Positions 1 through 7,549 of a stretch of 15,248 bases of DNA are shown here, piece by piece. Position 1 is the stretch's first letter. Every line of letters starts with the position of its first letter. Both the position numbers and the translations under genes were made by a program. Source of the DNA: Spirosoma fluviale (lineage in GTDB: Bacteria > Bacteroidota > Bacteroidia > Cytophagales > Spirosomataceae); the NCBI GenBank assembly GCA_945906915.1, contig CAMDSI010000033.1, positions 1-15,248 of the forward strand, in the 5' to 3' direction. Below the pieces are notes generated by a model. It saw only the letters and a program-made list of their open reading frames with translations, had not been told where the DNA came from and did no database searches.

Positions 1-53
1 GGGAAAGATAAATTCTCATTTGGCCCAAAGACTTTAAAACCAAATTTACAGAT

Positions 54-1028
54 TTAAACGGAAAATAAATGATAAAATCGACGAATTGATACTTCAGAAT
101 GAACACTTGATCTACCTAGGATTTCGTCCGTCCATTGTTTGGCAAAATAGGGCATTAAAGAAACCCCTTTCGAACCAAATCCATTAAAAATACCCGCCTC
201 CAGAGATGGATGGAATCCCACAAAAGGTCGGCGATCCTGAGTAGCTGGTCGTATACCGGTTTTTTGAACAAGTATCTCGTAAGAATCCACCCCCATGACT
301 TGCAATTTAGCTTGTAAATCAGCTAATGCCTCGGGCGTAGTTTCATTCGAATACTCCTTCCAACTATACGTCGCACCTACCTTGAAATGTTGATTTCCTA
401 GAGGCAAGACAAATCCATTTTTGTTCAAAATATACTCCTGAGAAGGTTGAGAAGATCGTATTTCCATTAATTCACCCTTTGCGGGCAAGAATGGCAAGCA
501 AGACCACAAAGGATTTTTCTGACCATGAAATCCTTCGCAATAGATTCCCTTAGGTTCTGCACATACCCCAATCTTCAACAGGCCTTTTGCCTCGAAATAA
601 TCGCGAGAAACGCGTAAAAGCTTAACCACATCTACCCAACCTGCCTTATTTACCCAAACACCCTCGGACTCCCAGCGTAAATATTCATGGTGAATTTCGT
701 TTTTTCGCTCGACTAACCAAGTCTTCATTTCTTCATTTGCAAAGGGCCTAAATAAGGGCATTGGATGAAAAAACTGCGTACTTAAAGTTGCTTCTACTCG
801 GGGATAAAATTCAAATAGATAATTGAATAATTCATCAGCTAACCAGGTTTGCTCCAGCTTGCGTCCTGTTACGGGATTAAATATTCCCCCAGCAGCTTGG
901 GATGAATTAAAATGAGTTTCAGGAGAATCCCAAATCTCAAACGGAATCTCAGCCTCCAAAAAATGGTGCGCTAAAATCGTACCAGCTAAACCCTGGCCTA
1001 TAATGATGTAAGGGTTAACGCTTTTCAC
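54..1028 (-). CDS. DAO-family FAD-dependent oxidoreductase
   Basis: A 324-residue flavoprotein of the D-amino-acid-oxidase/glycine-oxidase fold. The N-terminus carries the dinucleotide-binding loop GQGLAG at residues 11-16 after a hydrophobic strand, with an acidic residue (IWDS) at the end of the second strand. The C-terminus has the family's second FAD contact, TGIRPATQDRRP followed by NGFGSKGVSLMP. These residues support FAD binding and oxidation of an amine or amino acid, but the substrate is not readable. There is no signal peptide, so it is cytoplasmic. The start is GTG at 1028, 14 nt inside the 3' end of cmk, which implies translational coupling; no in-frame ATG lies before the Rossmann strand. 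Confidence in the family is high; the substrate is unknown. Confidence 0.85.
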   Translation of the reverse strand: MKSVNPYIIIGQGLAGTILAHHFLEAEIPFEIWDSPETHFNSSQAAGGIFNPVTGRKLEQTWLADELFNYLFEFYPRVEATLSTQFFHPMPLFRPFANEEMKTWLVERKNEIHHEYLRWESEGVWVNKAGWVDVVKLLRVSRDYFEAKGLLKIGVCAEPKGIYCEGFHGQKNPLWSCLPFLPAKGELMEIRSSQPSQEYILNKNGFVLPLGNQHFKVGATYSWKEYSNETTPEALADLQAKLQVMGVDSYEILVQKTGIRPATQDRRPFVGFHPSLEAGIFNGFGSKGVSLMPYFAKQWTDEILGRSSVHSEVSIRRFYHLFSV

Positions 1029-1701
1029 CTTGCACGCGTCGAACTTGATCTAAAACAAATTCTACTTGTTCATCCATCGAACGATAGGATGTATCTAAAT
1101 CGATGGCATCTGCCGCACGCTTCAATGGACCTTCGCTACGATTTGAATCAATTTCATCTCGTTTACGTAAATTTTCTATGATTTCATCTAAAGATAAGTC
1201 CTCCCCTTTTTGCAAAAGCTCTAATTTTCTTCGCTGCGCCCGTATATGCGGCTCTGCGGTCATGAAAATTTTCAATTCTGCCTGAGGGAAAACAACCGTC
1301 CCAATATCTCGACCGTCCATCACAATCCCTTTCTTTTCACCTAATCGTTGTTGTTGAGCTACCATTGCATGCCGTACTTCCGGAATAGCAGCCACTTGGC
1401 TAACTAAATCAGAAATATACATTTTACGAATCTCTGCTTCCACATTTTCGCCATTTAAAATGGTATCCGATGCTTGCTTCGAAGGATTAAACTGAAACGT
1501 TATTTCCACGTGAGCTAAGGCTTCCTTCACGGCCTCAAGATTGACTAAATCAATATTTTGACGATGAAAATAGAGTGCCACTGCTCGGTACATAGCTCCT
1601 GTATCTAAAAAAGCATAATGCAAAGCTGCAGCTACATGACGAGCTGTGGTACTTTTTCCGCATGAAGAGAAGCCATCTAAGGCAATGATAATATCAGACA
1701 T
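1015..1701 (-). CDS. cmk: Cytidylate kinase
   Basis: CMP/dCMP kinase of 228 residues, transferring phosphate from ATP to CMP and dCMP in pyrimidine nucleotide synthesis in the cytoplasm. The P-loop is GFSSCGKST at residues 10-18. LDTGAMYRA (32-40) and MDGRDIGTVVFP (128-139) are the family's nucleotide-monophosphate-binding signatures. The C-terminus holds SEGPLKRAADAIDLDTS. The length matches bacterial Cmk. The ATG at 1701 begins right at the P-loop strand, so the start is well fixed. Its 3' end overlaps the FAD oxidoreductase start by 14 nt. Upstream, 78 nt separate it from the small membrane protein; I see no convincing promoter or terminator in that gap. Confidence 0.95.
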   Translation of the reverse strand: MSDIIIALDGFSSCGKSTTARHVAAALHYAFLDTGAMYRAVALYFHRQNIDLVNLEAVKEALAHVEITFQFNPSKQASDTILNGENVEAEIRKMYISDLVSQVAAIPEVRHAMVAQQQRLGEKKGIVMDGRDIGTVVFPQAELKIFMTAEPHIRAQRRKLELLQKGEDLSLDEIIENLRKRDEIDSNRSEGPLKRAADAIDLDTSYRSMDEQVEFVLDQVRRVQGEKR

Positions 1702-1779
1702 GAATAAAAAATTATACTAGCTTCAGCAAAAGAATCTTTACTAAATAAATAAAAAACGAGCTCAGTCGATGATGCCAGA

Positions 1780-2118
1780 TTAATACGTGTGTAATAATCC
1801 CACAATAGTGAATAGTAATCCAATAAAGGCCGACAAACCACCTACGAATCCTAAACCTACGATGGCTAAAACTACTCCCAATGCAATTAAGGTAAAACCT
1901 ATTTTTATTTTGGGATGCCAACCGCGTGTTTCCACGGGTCTTTTTGTTGTTTTTATCTCAGGCTGTTTCGCAACGGATTTTACCTCCTTTATATGTTTTT
2001 TAACTTTTACCGTCTCAAGGACCTCCACAGGAGCCATTTGAATGGCCGTGGCTTTGTTATTTTCCTCCCCTGCAAAAGCGGAGGAGAAAATAAAAAATAG
2101 TATTATGATTTTTTTCAT
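1780..2118 (-). CDS. Small exported membrane protein, unknown function
   Basis: A 112-residue protein I do not recognise. Residues 1-16 look like a signal peptide (MKK, a hydrophobic run, AFA) with cleavage expected before GEEN. Residues 17-70 are a polar, Lys-rich linker (KVKKHIKEVKSV). Residues 72-110 form two hydrophobic segments rich in Gly, Val and Leu, consistent with a transmembrane hairpin, and the protein ends in HTY. Its ATG lies 4 nt after the clpX stop, so it is almost certainly co-transcribed with clpX. That might suggest a link to envelope protein quality control, but this is only position-based inference. ORFs in other frames over the same stretch have no family resemblance. 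Confidence 0.7.
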   Translation of the reverse strand: MKKIIILFFIFSSAFAGEENNKATAIQMAPVEVLETVKVKKHIKEVKSVAKQPEIKTTKRPVETRGWHPKIKIGFTLIALGVVLAIVGLGFVGGLSAFIGLLFTIVGLLHTY

Positions 2119-2122
2119 GACG

Positions 2123-3370
2123 CTATGCGACTACTTTCATTTGATGAAAAACAGTCTTTTCAAACTTGGATTTGGCATAATTTAAATCCACCTCGAATTG
2201 TTTAATTTCTGATTGTGACGGAATCTCATACATGGCATCTATCATCACAGCTTCCATGATTGAACGCAAACCACGCGCACCTAATTTAAATTGCATGGCT
2301 TGTTCCACCATGTAAACGAGTGCATCCTTTTTGAAGGTTAATTTAACACTTTCCATATCGAAAAGCTTCTCATATTGCTTCACGAGCGCATTTTTAGGCT
2401 CCGTCAAAATCGACAATAAGGCCTTTTCATCTAATGGATTCAAGTAAGTTACCACCGGAAGGCGACCTAATAATTCTGGAATAAGGCCAAAAGATTTCAA
2501 ATCCTGCGCCGTCACATATTTCATGATCTGATCTTTCTCGAAAGACTCATGGAAAGTATCATCCCCTGAGAAACCGATCGGACGAGAATTTAAGCGTTTA
2601 GCGATGTGGCGACCAATGCCGTCAAATGCACCTCCGCAGATGAACAAAATGTTCTCCGTGTTAACGGCGATCATTTTTTGGTCCGGGTGTTTACGACCAC
2701 CTTGCGGGGGAACGTTTACTATCGAACCTTCTAATAATTTTAAAAGCGCTTGCTGAACACCTTCGCCTGAAACATCACGCGTGATGGATGGATTATCCGA
2801 CTTGCGGGCAATTTTATCAATTTCATCAATGAAAACAATCCCACATTCTGCCTTCTCCACGTCATAATTAGCCGCTTGCAACAGACGCGTTAAAATAGTT
2901 TCCACATCCTCTCCTACATAACCAGCTTCTGTTATAACGGTTGCATCAGCGATACAGAAGGGAACTTGTAATTTTTGGGCTAAAGTCCGAGCTAAATACG
3001 TTTTACCCGTACCTGTTTCCCCTACCATCAAGATATTTGATTTTTCAATCTTCACATCGTCCATAGCAGGCGCCTGCATCAGACGTTTGTAATGGTTGTA
3101 AACCGCGACAGAAAGGTGCTTTTTAGCTTCTTCCTGGCCTACTACATATTCGTCTAAGTATTCTTTCAAATCCTTAGGCTTCACTAATTCAAAAGAATGC
3201 TTGGTCCCCGCTTTCGCCTTCGCTGCTTCTCCTAACTCCTCTTTGACTACTTCATACCCCTGCTGCAAGCAGTTATTACAAATGTGGCCATCAATTCCAG
3301 ATAGCAATAAGCCTACCTCATTTTTAGGACGACCACAGAAAGAACAACTTGTTTTTTTATTACTAGCCAC
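2123..3370 (-). CDS. clpX: ATP-dependent Clp protease ATP-binding subunit ClpX
   Basis: AAA+ unfoldase of 415 residues that recognises, unfolds and feeds substrates into ClpP. All diagnostic elements are present: the N-terminal zinc-binding domain with Cys9, Cys12, Cys31 and Cys34; Walker A GETGTGKT at 117-124; the pore loop GYVG at 150-153; Walker B with Asp182-Glu183 in VFIDEID; the RKH loop at 226-228; the ClpP-docking IGF tripeptide at 265-267; and a C-terminal GARGLRS sensor-2 region. The start is GTG, overlapping the clpP stop by one base (TAGTG), so translation is coupled to clpP. The IGF loop shows that it should still dock on ClpP. Confidence 0.98.
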   Translation of the reverse strand: MASNKKTSCSFCGRPKNEVGLLLSGIDGHICNNCLQQGYEVVKEELGEAAKAKAGTKHSFELVKPKDLKEYLDEYVVGQEEAKKHLSVAVYNHYKRLMQAPAMDDVKIEKSNILMVGETGTGKTYLARTLAQKLQVPFCIADATVITEAGYVGEDVETILTRLLQAANYDVEKAECGIVFIDEIDKIARKSDNPSITRDVSGEGVQQALLKLLEGSIVNVPPQGGRKHPDQKMIAVNTENILFICGGAFDGIGRHIAKRLNSRPIGFSGDDTFHESFEKDQIMKYVTAQDLKSFGLIPELLGRLPVVTYLNPLDEKALLSILTEPKNALVKQYEKLFDMESVKLTFKKDALVYMVEQAMQFKLGARGLRSIMEAVMIDAMYEIPSQSEIKQFEVDLNYAKSKFEKTVFHQMKVVA

Positions 3371-4077
3371 TAGACTTTTCTTGTTAAAATCTCATCAATT
3401 AAACCGTATTCCTTAGCCTCAGCTGCCTTCATCCAATAATCACGATCTGAATCGCGTTCAATATCTTCAAACGATTTACCCGAGTGTTTCGATAAAATTT
3501 CATACAACTCTTGACGAATCTTAACGATTTCACGCGCTGTAATTTCGATATCGCGGGATTGACCTTGTGCACCACCTGAAGGTTGGTGAATCATAACGCG
3601 CGCATGCTCTAAAGCAGAACGTTTACCTGCTGCACCACCTGCTAACAAAACGGCACCCATAGAGGCTGCAAGAGAAGTACAAACAGTCGCTACCTCAGGA
3701 CGGATATAATTCATCGTATCATAAATACCCAAACCTGCATAAACAGAACCTCCTGGGCTATTAATGTACATCACGATATCTTTTTTCGCATCGGTTGACT
3801 CCATGAATAATAATTGAGCCACGATAATATTTGCCATATAATCATCCACTGGAACACCCATAAAGATGATTCGATCCATGATTAGACGAGAAAATACATC
3901 AATCTGAGCAAAACGCATGGGACGTTCCTCAATGATATATTGCGTCATATCATCAATTTGATGCATCGGACGACTTCCGACGTTATTCATATACTGATCT
4001 ACCGCAAGACCGTTCAAACCTCTGTGGTGAACCGCATATTTGCGAAACTCTTCTGATGACAACTCCTTTGGATACAT
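3370..4077 (-). CDS. clpP: ATP-dependent Clp protease proteolytic subunit ClpP
   Basis: Serine peptidase subunit of the cytoplasmic Clp protease. An in-frame TTG at 4086 would give 238 residues; I prefer the ATG at 4077 (235 residues) because ATG is the usual start and either leaves the whole fold intact. In the 238-residue numbering the catalytic triad is Ser142 (AASMGA), His167 (MIHQP) and Asp216 (DRDYWM). The oxyanion and substrate strand is INSPGGSVYAGLGIYD. The N-terminal segment before the core is longer than in E. coli ClpP, as is usual in this phylum. The stop overlaps the clpX start. Two TANNTTTG-type promoter candidates and the tig terminator lie upstream, so clpP-clpX can be transcribed separately from tig. 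Confidence 0.97.
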   Translation of the reverse strand: MYPKELSSEEFRKYAVHHRGLNGLAVDQYMNNVGSRPMHQIDDMTQYIIEERPMRFAQIDVFSRLIMDRIIFMGVPVDDYMANIIVAQLLFMESTDAKKDIVMYINSPGGSVYAGLGIYDTMNYIRPEVATVCTSLAASMGAVLLAGGAAGKRSALEHARVMIHQPSGGAQGQSRDIEITAREIVKIRQELYEILSKHSGKSFEDIERDSDRDYWMKAAEAKEYGLIDEILTRKV

Positions 4078-4097
4078 AGGTCTCAATGTTTAAAAAT

Positions 4098-4132
4098 CAA
4101 AATTAAAATATTTCTGCAATTAATAAGCAAAA
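4098..4132 (-). promoter_or_regulatory. Candidate proximal clpP promoter
   Basis: On the minus strand TTTTG (4132-4128) is followed after 22 nt by TAATTTTG (4105-4098), which fits the Bacteroidota TANNTTTG -7 consensus exactly. The spacer is slightly longer than the usual 19-21 nt. Transcription would start about 15 nt before the clpP ATG. The assignment is by pattern only. Confidence 0.45.
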
Positions 4133-4134
4133 CA

Positions 4135-4142
4135 CAAATATA
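4135..4142 (-). promoter_or_regulatory. Candidate distal clpP promoter, -7 element
   Basis: TATATTTG on the minus strand is an exact TANNTTTG match, about 58 nt before the clpP ATG. No good TTTG lies at the expected distance; the nearest T-run is the U-tract of the tig terminator (TTTTC at 4163-4159). With two -7 matches upstream of clpP, it may have two start points. Confidence 0.4.
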
Positions 4143-4159
4143 CGAACCTTCGTTCACAG

Positions 4160-4184
4160 AAAACCCCGCGGTATGCGGGGCTTT
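4160..4184 (-). terminator. Rho-independent terminator after tig
   Basis: On the minus strand, CCCCGC (4180-4175), a five-base loop and GCGGGG (4169-4164) form a GC-only stem followed by TTTT. It lies about 25 nt after the tig stop and before the clpP promoters, separating the two transcription units. Confidence 0.75.
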
Positions 4185-4208
4185 CAAAAAATAATGTCAA
4201 ATCTAAGA

Positions 4209-5549
4209 TTAAAGCGCTGCAGCTATCGCCTTAAACTTGTCTACGTCTATTTTAGTTACTTTATGTGGAATATTTTCTACGATTGCAGTAGAAACTTTAT
4301 CCGCGAAAGCTTGATTATACAAATTCATGAAGTTATCTGATTTCGATTTATCGCTCAAATAACCCATCGCAATTTTCTCGATCATCTCTTCGATACCTGG
4401 CTCATTCGATGATAAATAACCACCAAATTGCCCACGCACCATTTCTTTTGCCTTCTCTACCACCTCGGCATATTCTACTTTGACGTCGAATTTCTCAGCG
4501 ATTTCATTTTTAATCAAGTTCCAACGCATGTCTTTCTTCACATTATCAAAGTCTTGATCAATTTGCTCTGCCGTAAATTTACCTTCGTTGATGCGGATCA
4601 ACCAAGTACGTAAAAATGCTTCAGGAAGAGCGATTTTCACTTGCTCTAAAATTGCCTTCTCTGCATCAATACGTAATAAATAGTCTGCCTCACGCTTGTA
4701 GTTCTCTGTAACAATTGTTTCAACTTGCTCGCGGAATGATTTCTCATCTGTCGCTTTTCCAGCACCTAACACTTTGTCATAAAAAGCCACATTCAATTCT
4801 GATGGCACTTGACGTGTGATATCTTCCACTACGAAAGAAACCTCGCCAGTTAAATCAGCTACTTCGTCTTCTTTTTTACCCGTTGCTAAGGCTAAAGCTT
4901 TCGCATCTACAAACACTTTATCAATCGCAAATTTCAAGGTATCCTCTTTTTTCGCACCGATGAAAACCTTTTTTGATTTATCATTGATAGCATGCATTGG
5001 AATAGCCGATTTCTCTACCCAGTCACCTTGTGTGAAAGTTCCGAATACTAAATCACGGTCTTCTACTGAATCAGGATGAGTTTGATCGCCAAATTGCTTC
5101 TTCAAGTTTTCGATCGTTTCTTCGATTTCCTTCTTGTCTGCTTTGATTTCGTAGGAGTTGATTGATTTGATTTTGGCCAAATCCACCGTGAAATCTCCGT
5201 GAAAACCTAAATCATAATGGAACGTAAATTCTGTATCTTTTTCCCAATCGATCGCATCTGCCTCATCTACTGCTGGCAAAGGCTCCCCTACTAGGTTCAA
5301 TTTATTCTCCTTAATATAATCAGAAACGGCATGGCCTAACAAGTGATTTATCTCGTCTACTAAAGCAGATTGACCATATAATTTCTTTACTAACGCTACA
5401 GGAACCATACCCGGACGAAATCCTTTGATGGATGCTTTTTTGCGATAATCCTTCAATTTAGCCTCTACTTTTTCCGCGTAATCTGCCGGTGAAACTGCAA
5501 CGGTCAAACGACCTTCTAAATCCCCTGCCTTGTTAAGTGAAATGTTCAT
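4209..5549 (-). CDS. tig: Trigger factor, ribosome-associated chaperone
   Basis: A 446-residue trigger factor that binds near the ribosomal exit tunnel and shields nascent chains. The N-terminal ribosome-binding domain has the signature GFRPGMVP at residues 43-50. The usual basic residue after the second Gly (GFRxGK) is Met here, as part of a generally divergent sequence. The middle section (about 155-250) is in the position of the FKBP-like isomerase domain, and the C-terminal half is the charged, helical chaperone region. Length is close to the 430-450 typical of the family. The gene order tig-clpP-clpX is the widespread conserved arrangement. The ATG at 5549 has no Shine-Dalgarno sequence. 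The upstream tRNA terminator lies only about 25 nt away. Confidence 0.95.
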   Translation of the reverse strand: MNISLNKAGDLEGRLTVAVSPADYAEKVEAKLKDYRKKASIKGFRPGMVPVALVKKLYGQSALVDEINHLLGHAVSDYIKENKLNLVGEPLPAVDEADAIDWEKDTEFTFHYDLGFHGDFTVDLAKIKSINSYEIKADKKEIEETIENLKKQFGDQTHPDSVEDRDLVFGTFTQGDWVEKSAIPMHAINDKSKKVFIGAKKEDTLKFAIDKVFVDAKALALATGKKEDEVADLTGEVSFVVEDITRQVPSELNVAFYDKVLGAGKATDEKSFREQVETIVTENYKREADYLLRIDAEKAILEQVKIALPEAFLRTWLIRINEGKFTAEQIDQDFDNVKKDMRWNLIKNEIAEKFDVKVEYAEVVEKAKEMVRGQFGGYLSSNEPGIEEMIEKIAMGYLSDKSKSDNFMNLYNQAFADKVSTAIVENIPHKVTKIDVDKFKAIAAAL

Positions 5550-5574
5550 TTGTTCTTATTTATAATTAGCTATT

Positions 5575-5610
5575 AAAATAAAACCCTCAAAACCTTTTTG
5601 GTGTTGAGGG
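5575..5610 (-). terminator. Rho-independent terminator after tRNA-Leu
   Basis: Minus-strand CCCTCAACACC (5610-5600) and GGTTTTGAGGG (5594-5584) form a long stem with one internal mismatch around an A-rich loop, followed by TTTTATTTT. It begins about 9 nt after the encoded CCA of the tRNA and ends about 25 nt before the tig start. Confidence 0.8.
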
Positions 5611-5618
5611 CTTGCCAT

Positions 5619-5703
5619 TGGTACGGGTGAAGGGACTCGAACCCCCATGCCTCGCGGCGCCAGATCCTAAGTCTGGTATGTCTACCAATTCCACCACACC
5701 CGC
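5619..5703 (-). tRNA. tRNA-Leu (anticodon UAG)
   Basis: An 85-nt type II tRNA. The acceptor stem GCGGGTG pairs with CACCCGT (a G-U pair at position 1-72), followed by discriminator A and an encoded CCA. The anticodon stem CCAGA/TCTGG encloses the loop CTTAGGA, giving anticodon UAG, which reads CUN leucine codons. The D-arm region contains the usual AATTGGTAGAC. A long variable arm (GCC-GCGA-GGC) is as expected for leucine, and the T-loop is TTCGAGT. All arms fold, so it should be functional. Confidence 0.97.
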
Positions 5704-5716
5704 GTAATTTGGAGTG

Positions 5717-5748
5717 CAAAGGTAGTCAGCAATTTTAAAATTTCAAAA
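5717..5748 (-). promoter_or_regulatory. tRNA-Leu promoter
   Basis: Minus-strand TTTTG (5748-5744), a 19-nt spacer and TACCTTTG (5724-5717) match the Bacteroidota housekeeping promoter exactly in both elements and spacing. The -7 element ends 13 nt before the first base of the mature tRNA, so the precursor's 5' leader should be short. Confidence 0.75.
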
Positions 5749-5771
5749 GCTTTTAAATATAAATATTGGAT

Positions 5772-5779
5772 TAACTTTG
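5772..5779 (+). promoter_or_regulatory. Candidate -7 element for small ORF and symporter
   Basis: TAACTTTG is an exact TANNTTTG match, 17 nt before the ATG of the 29-codon ORF. The -33 position (around 5749-5753) holds T-rich sequence but no TTTG. Together with the tRNA promoter it makes a compact divergent promoter region at 5704-5796. Confidence 0.5.
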
Positions 5780-5796
5780 GACAAAATTGTTGTGCT

Positions 5797-5886
5797 ATGA
5801 ATTTCAATCGCTGGTACGGAACCTTGCTCGCCTTCTTAGGAGGGATCATTCTTTTGTTTATCTACTTGACTGAAACATTTAACTAA
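5797..5886 (+). CDS. Small single-helix membrane protein (29 aa)
   Basis: An ATG-to-TAA frame of 29 residues starting MNFNRWYGTLLAF and ending LTETFN. It has a short polar, positively charged N-terminus (Arg5) and then one hydrophobic stretch of about 17-18 residues (about 9-25: TLLAFLGGIILLFIYLT) with a central Gly-Gly. This is a classic single transmembrane helix with the N-terminus probably inside. The stop codon is one base before the ATG of the sodium:solute symporter (TAAAATG), so the two should be translationally coupled. A TANNTTTG element sits just upstream and would place the transcription start about 10 nt before this ATG. I do not recognise the family. A role as accessory subunit or as a translation-coupling leader peptide for the transporter is inferred from position alone. 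Confidence 0.6.
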   Translation: MNFNRWYGTLLAFLGGIILLFIYLTETFN

Positions 5887-5887
5887 A

Positions 5888-7549
5888 ATGCAAGGACTAG
5901 ATTGGATTGTTTTATTGTGCACAATTGGTGGAATTGTGGCTTATGGAAGCTGGAAAGGGAAGCAAACGAAGCATTCGTTGCAAGGATTTCTATTAGCGGA
6001 TCGGGAACTTCCTTGGTACCACATTTTACTTTCGGTGATGGCCACTCAGGCCTCTGCGATTACCTTTTTGTCGGTTCCGGGTCAGGCTTACCACGATGGA
6101 ATGCGTTTCGTCCAGTTCTATCTAGGCTTACCTATCGCGATGATTATCCTTTCGGTGACCTTCATACCGCATTATTTCTCCTTAAAAGTATACACGGCTT
6201 ACGAATTTTTAGAGAATCGTTTTGATGCCAAAACCCGCGTGCTCACTTCACTCCTCTTTTTAATTCCACGCGCCTTATCGACCGGTGTGACCATCGCAGC
6301 ACCTTCCATTATCCTTTCCACTTTATTGGGCTGGGATTTGACGTGGACAAATGCCGTGACCGCTGCGATTGTGACTACTTATTGTATGCTAGGCGGATCT
6401 AAAGCTATATCCTATACGCAAATGCTACAGATGGCGGTGGTGTTAGTCGGCATGATTTTCGTAGGCTTTTATGCTGTTTCCTCGTTGCCGGATGGGATTG
6501 GAGTGAAAGAATCCTTGCAGATTGCGGGCAAGATGGGGAAAGTCAATTTGATTGATTGGAAATTTGATTTGAATAATCGCTACAATATTTGGTCTGGGAT
6601 CATCGGTGGCTTCTTTTTGCAACTCTCTTATTTCGGTACGGACCAAAGCCAGGTAGGCCGTTACCTTTCAGGTGTTTCAGCTTCAGAGATTAAGAAAGGT
6701 CTTTTAATGAATGGATTTCTGAAAATCCCCATGCAGTTTTTCATTTTGCTCGTAGGGATTTTGGTATTCACTTTTTACCAGTTTAACGCCCCTCCTACTT
6801 TTTTCAATAAAAATACGGAGGCCGTGTTTAGCACTATTCCAGGACATAAAGCCATTGACCAAGAAAAGGGAGCTATTTTTGAGGCGAAGAAATCAGCTAT
6901 TTTACAGCAGGATTTTGATCGACTTGATGGTTTGAATAAACAAGCGATTAAGAACCAAGAAAAAGCCGTGGAGCTCCTAAAAACAGCCAAACCAAACACC
7001 GAGGCACAAGACACTAACTATATTTTCTTACGCTATATCATCGATCATTTACCGATTGGATTCATAGGATTCCTCATCGCGATGATTTTACTTTCCTCCA
7101 TGGGCTCGATGGCATCCGCATTTGGTTCATTAACCTCCATCTCCATGGTGGACATCTATCAGCGATTTATAGCACCTGATCGTGGAAATCAGCATTATTG
7201 GTGGACATCAAAAATCATCACACTCGGCTGGGGAATTCTCTGTTTAGTGGTAGCTCAGTTTGCCGTCAATATGGGGAGTTTAATTGAAGTCGTCAATATC
7301 TTAGGTTCCTGGTTTTATGGTACGATTTTAGGTATCTTCTTGTGTGCCTTTTATTTACCTAGAACGACAGGGACGCAGGTTTTCATCGCAGCATTGATTG
7401 CTGAAGCCTTTGTGATTTATGCGTGGAAAATGGACTGGATGGCCTTCCTTTGGCTTAATGTTTTAGGCTGTTTATTAGTGATGGCGATTGCCTTACTTTT
7501 GAGTCTTTTTATGGGGCCAAAACAGACATCGAAAACTTCACCGGAATAA
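5888..7549 (+). CDS. Sodium:solute symporter (SSS family)
   Basis: A 553-residue inner-membrane transporter of the SSS (SGLT-like, LeuT-fold) family, using the sodium gradient to import a solute. Supporting motifs are ATQASAITFLSVPGQAYHDG (51-71, the unwound first core helix), LGGSKAISYTQMLQM (168-182, the family's signature after the fifth helix), SYFGTDQSQVGRYLS (247-261) and the Ser-rich SMASAFGSLTSISMVDIYQRF (408-427), where the family's sodium-binding serines lie. About 13 hydrophobic segments can be counted. A polar, Lys/Glu-rich loop of about 80 residues (298-380) separates two core helices. Substrate is not predictable. The 3' end overlaps the opposite-strand cyclophilin gene, and a weak hairpin (ACCGG-AATAA-CCGGT, 7540-7554) spans its stop codon. 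Confidence 0.9.
   Translation: MQGLDWIVLLCTIGGIVAYGSWKGKQTKHSLQGFLLADRELPWYHILLSVMATQASAITFLSVPGQAYHDGMRFVQFYLGLPIAMIILSVTFIPHYFSLKVYTAYEFLENRFDAKTRVLTSLLFLIPRALSTGVTIAAPSIILSTLLGWDLTWTNAVTAAIVTTYCMLGGSKAISYTQMLQMAVVLVGMIFVGFYAVSSLPDGIGVKESLQIAGKMGKVNLIDWKFDLNNRYNIWSGIIGGFFLQLSYFGTDQSQVGRYLSGVSASEIKKGLLMNGFLKIPMQFFILLVGILVFTFYQFNAPPTFFNKNTEAVFSTIPGHKAIDQEKGAIFEAKKSAILQQDFDRLDGLNKQAIKNQEKAVELLKTAKPNTEAQDTNYIFLRYIIDHLPIGFIGFLIAMILLSSMGSMASAFGSLTSISMVDIYQRFIAPDRGNQHYWWTSKIITLGWGILCLVVAQFAVNMGSLIEVVNILGSWFYGTILGIFLCAFYLPRTTGTQVFIAALIAEAFVIYAWKMDWMAFLWLNVLGCLLVMAIALLLSLFMGPKQTSKTSPE

Noticed and set aside
1..19. Minus-strand ATG at 19 opening a frame MRIYLS that runs off the left edge
   Set aside because: Six codons are not enough to call a gene, although the spacing after the FAD oxidoreductase stop would suit one.
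1740..1779. T-rich run after GAGCTC downstream of the small membrane protein as a terminator
   Set aside because: Only a very short stem can be drawn, so there is no support for termination between this gene and cmk.
1712..1921. Minus-strand 69-codon frame overlapping the small membrane protein
   Set aside because: Unusual composition, no signal or domain, and it overlaps a frame with a clear signal peptide and membrane hairpin in operon spacing; judged a shadow.
1787..2100. Two plus-strand frames opposite the small membrane protein
   Set aside because: They mirror the coding strand's base pattern and show no family features or promoter.
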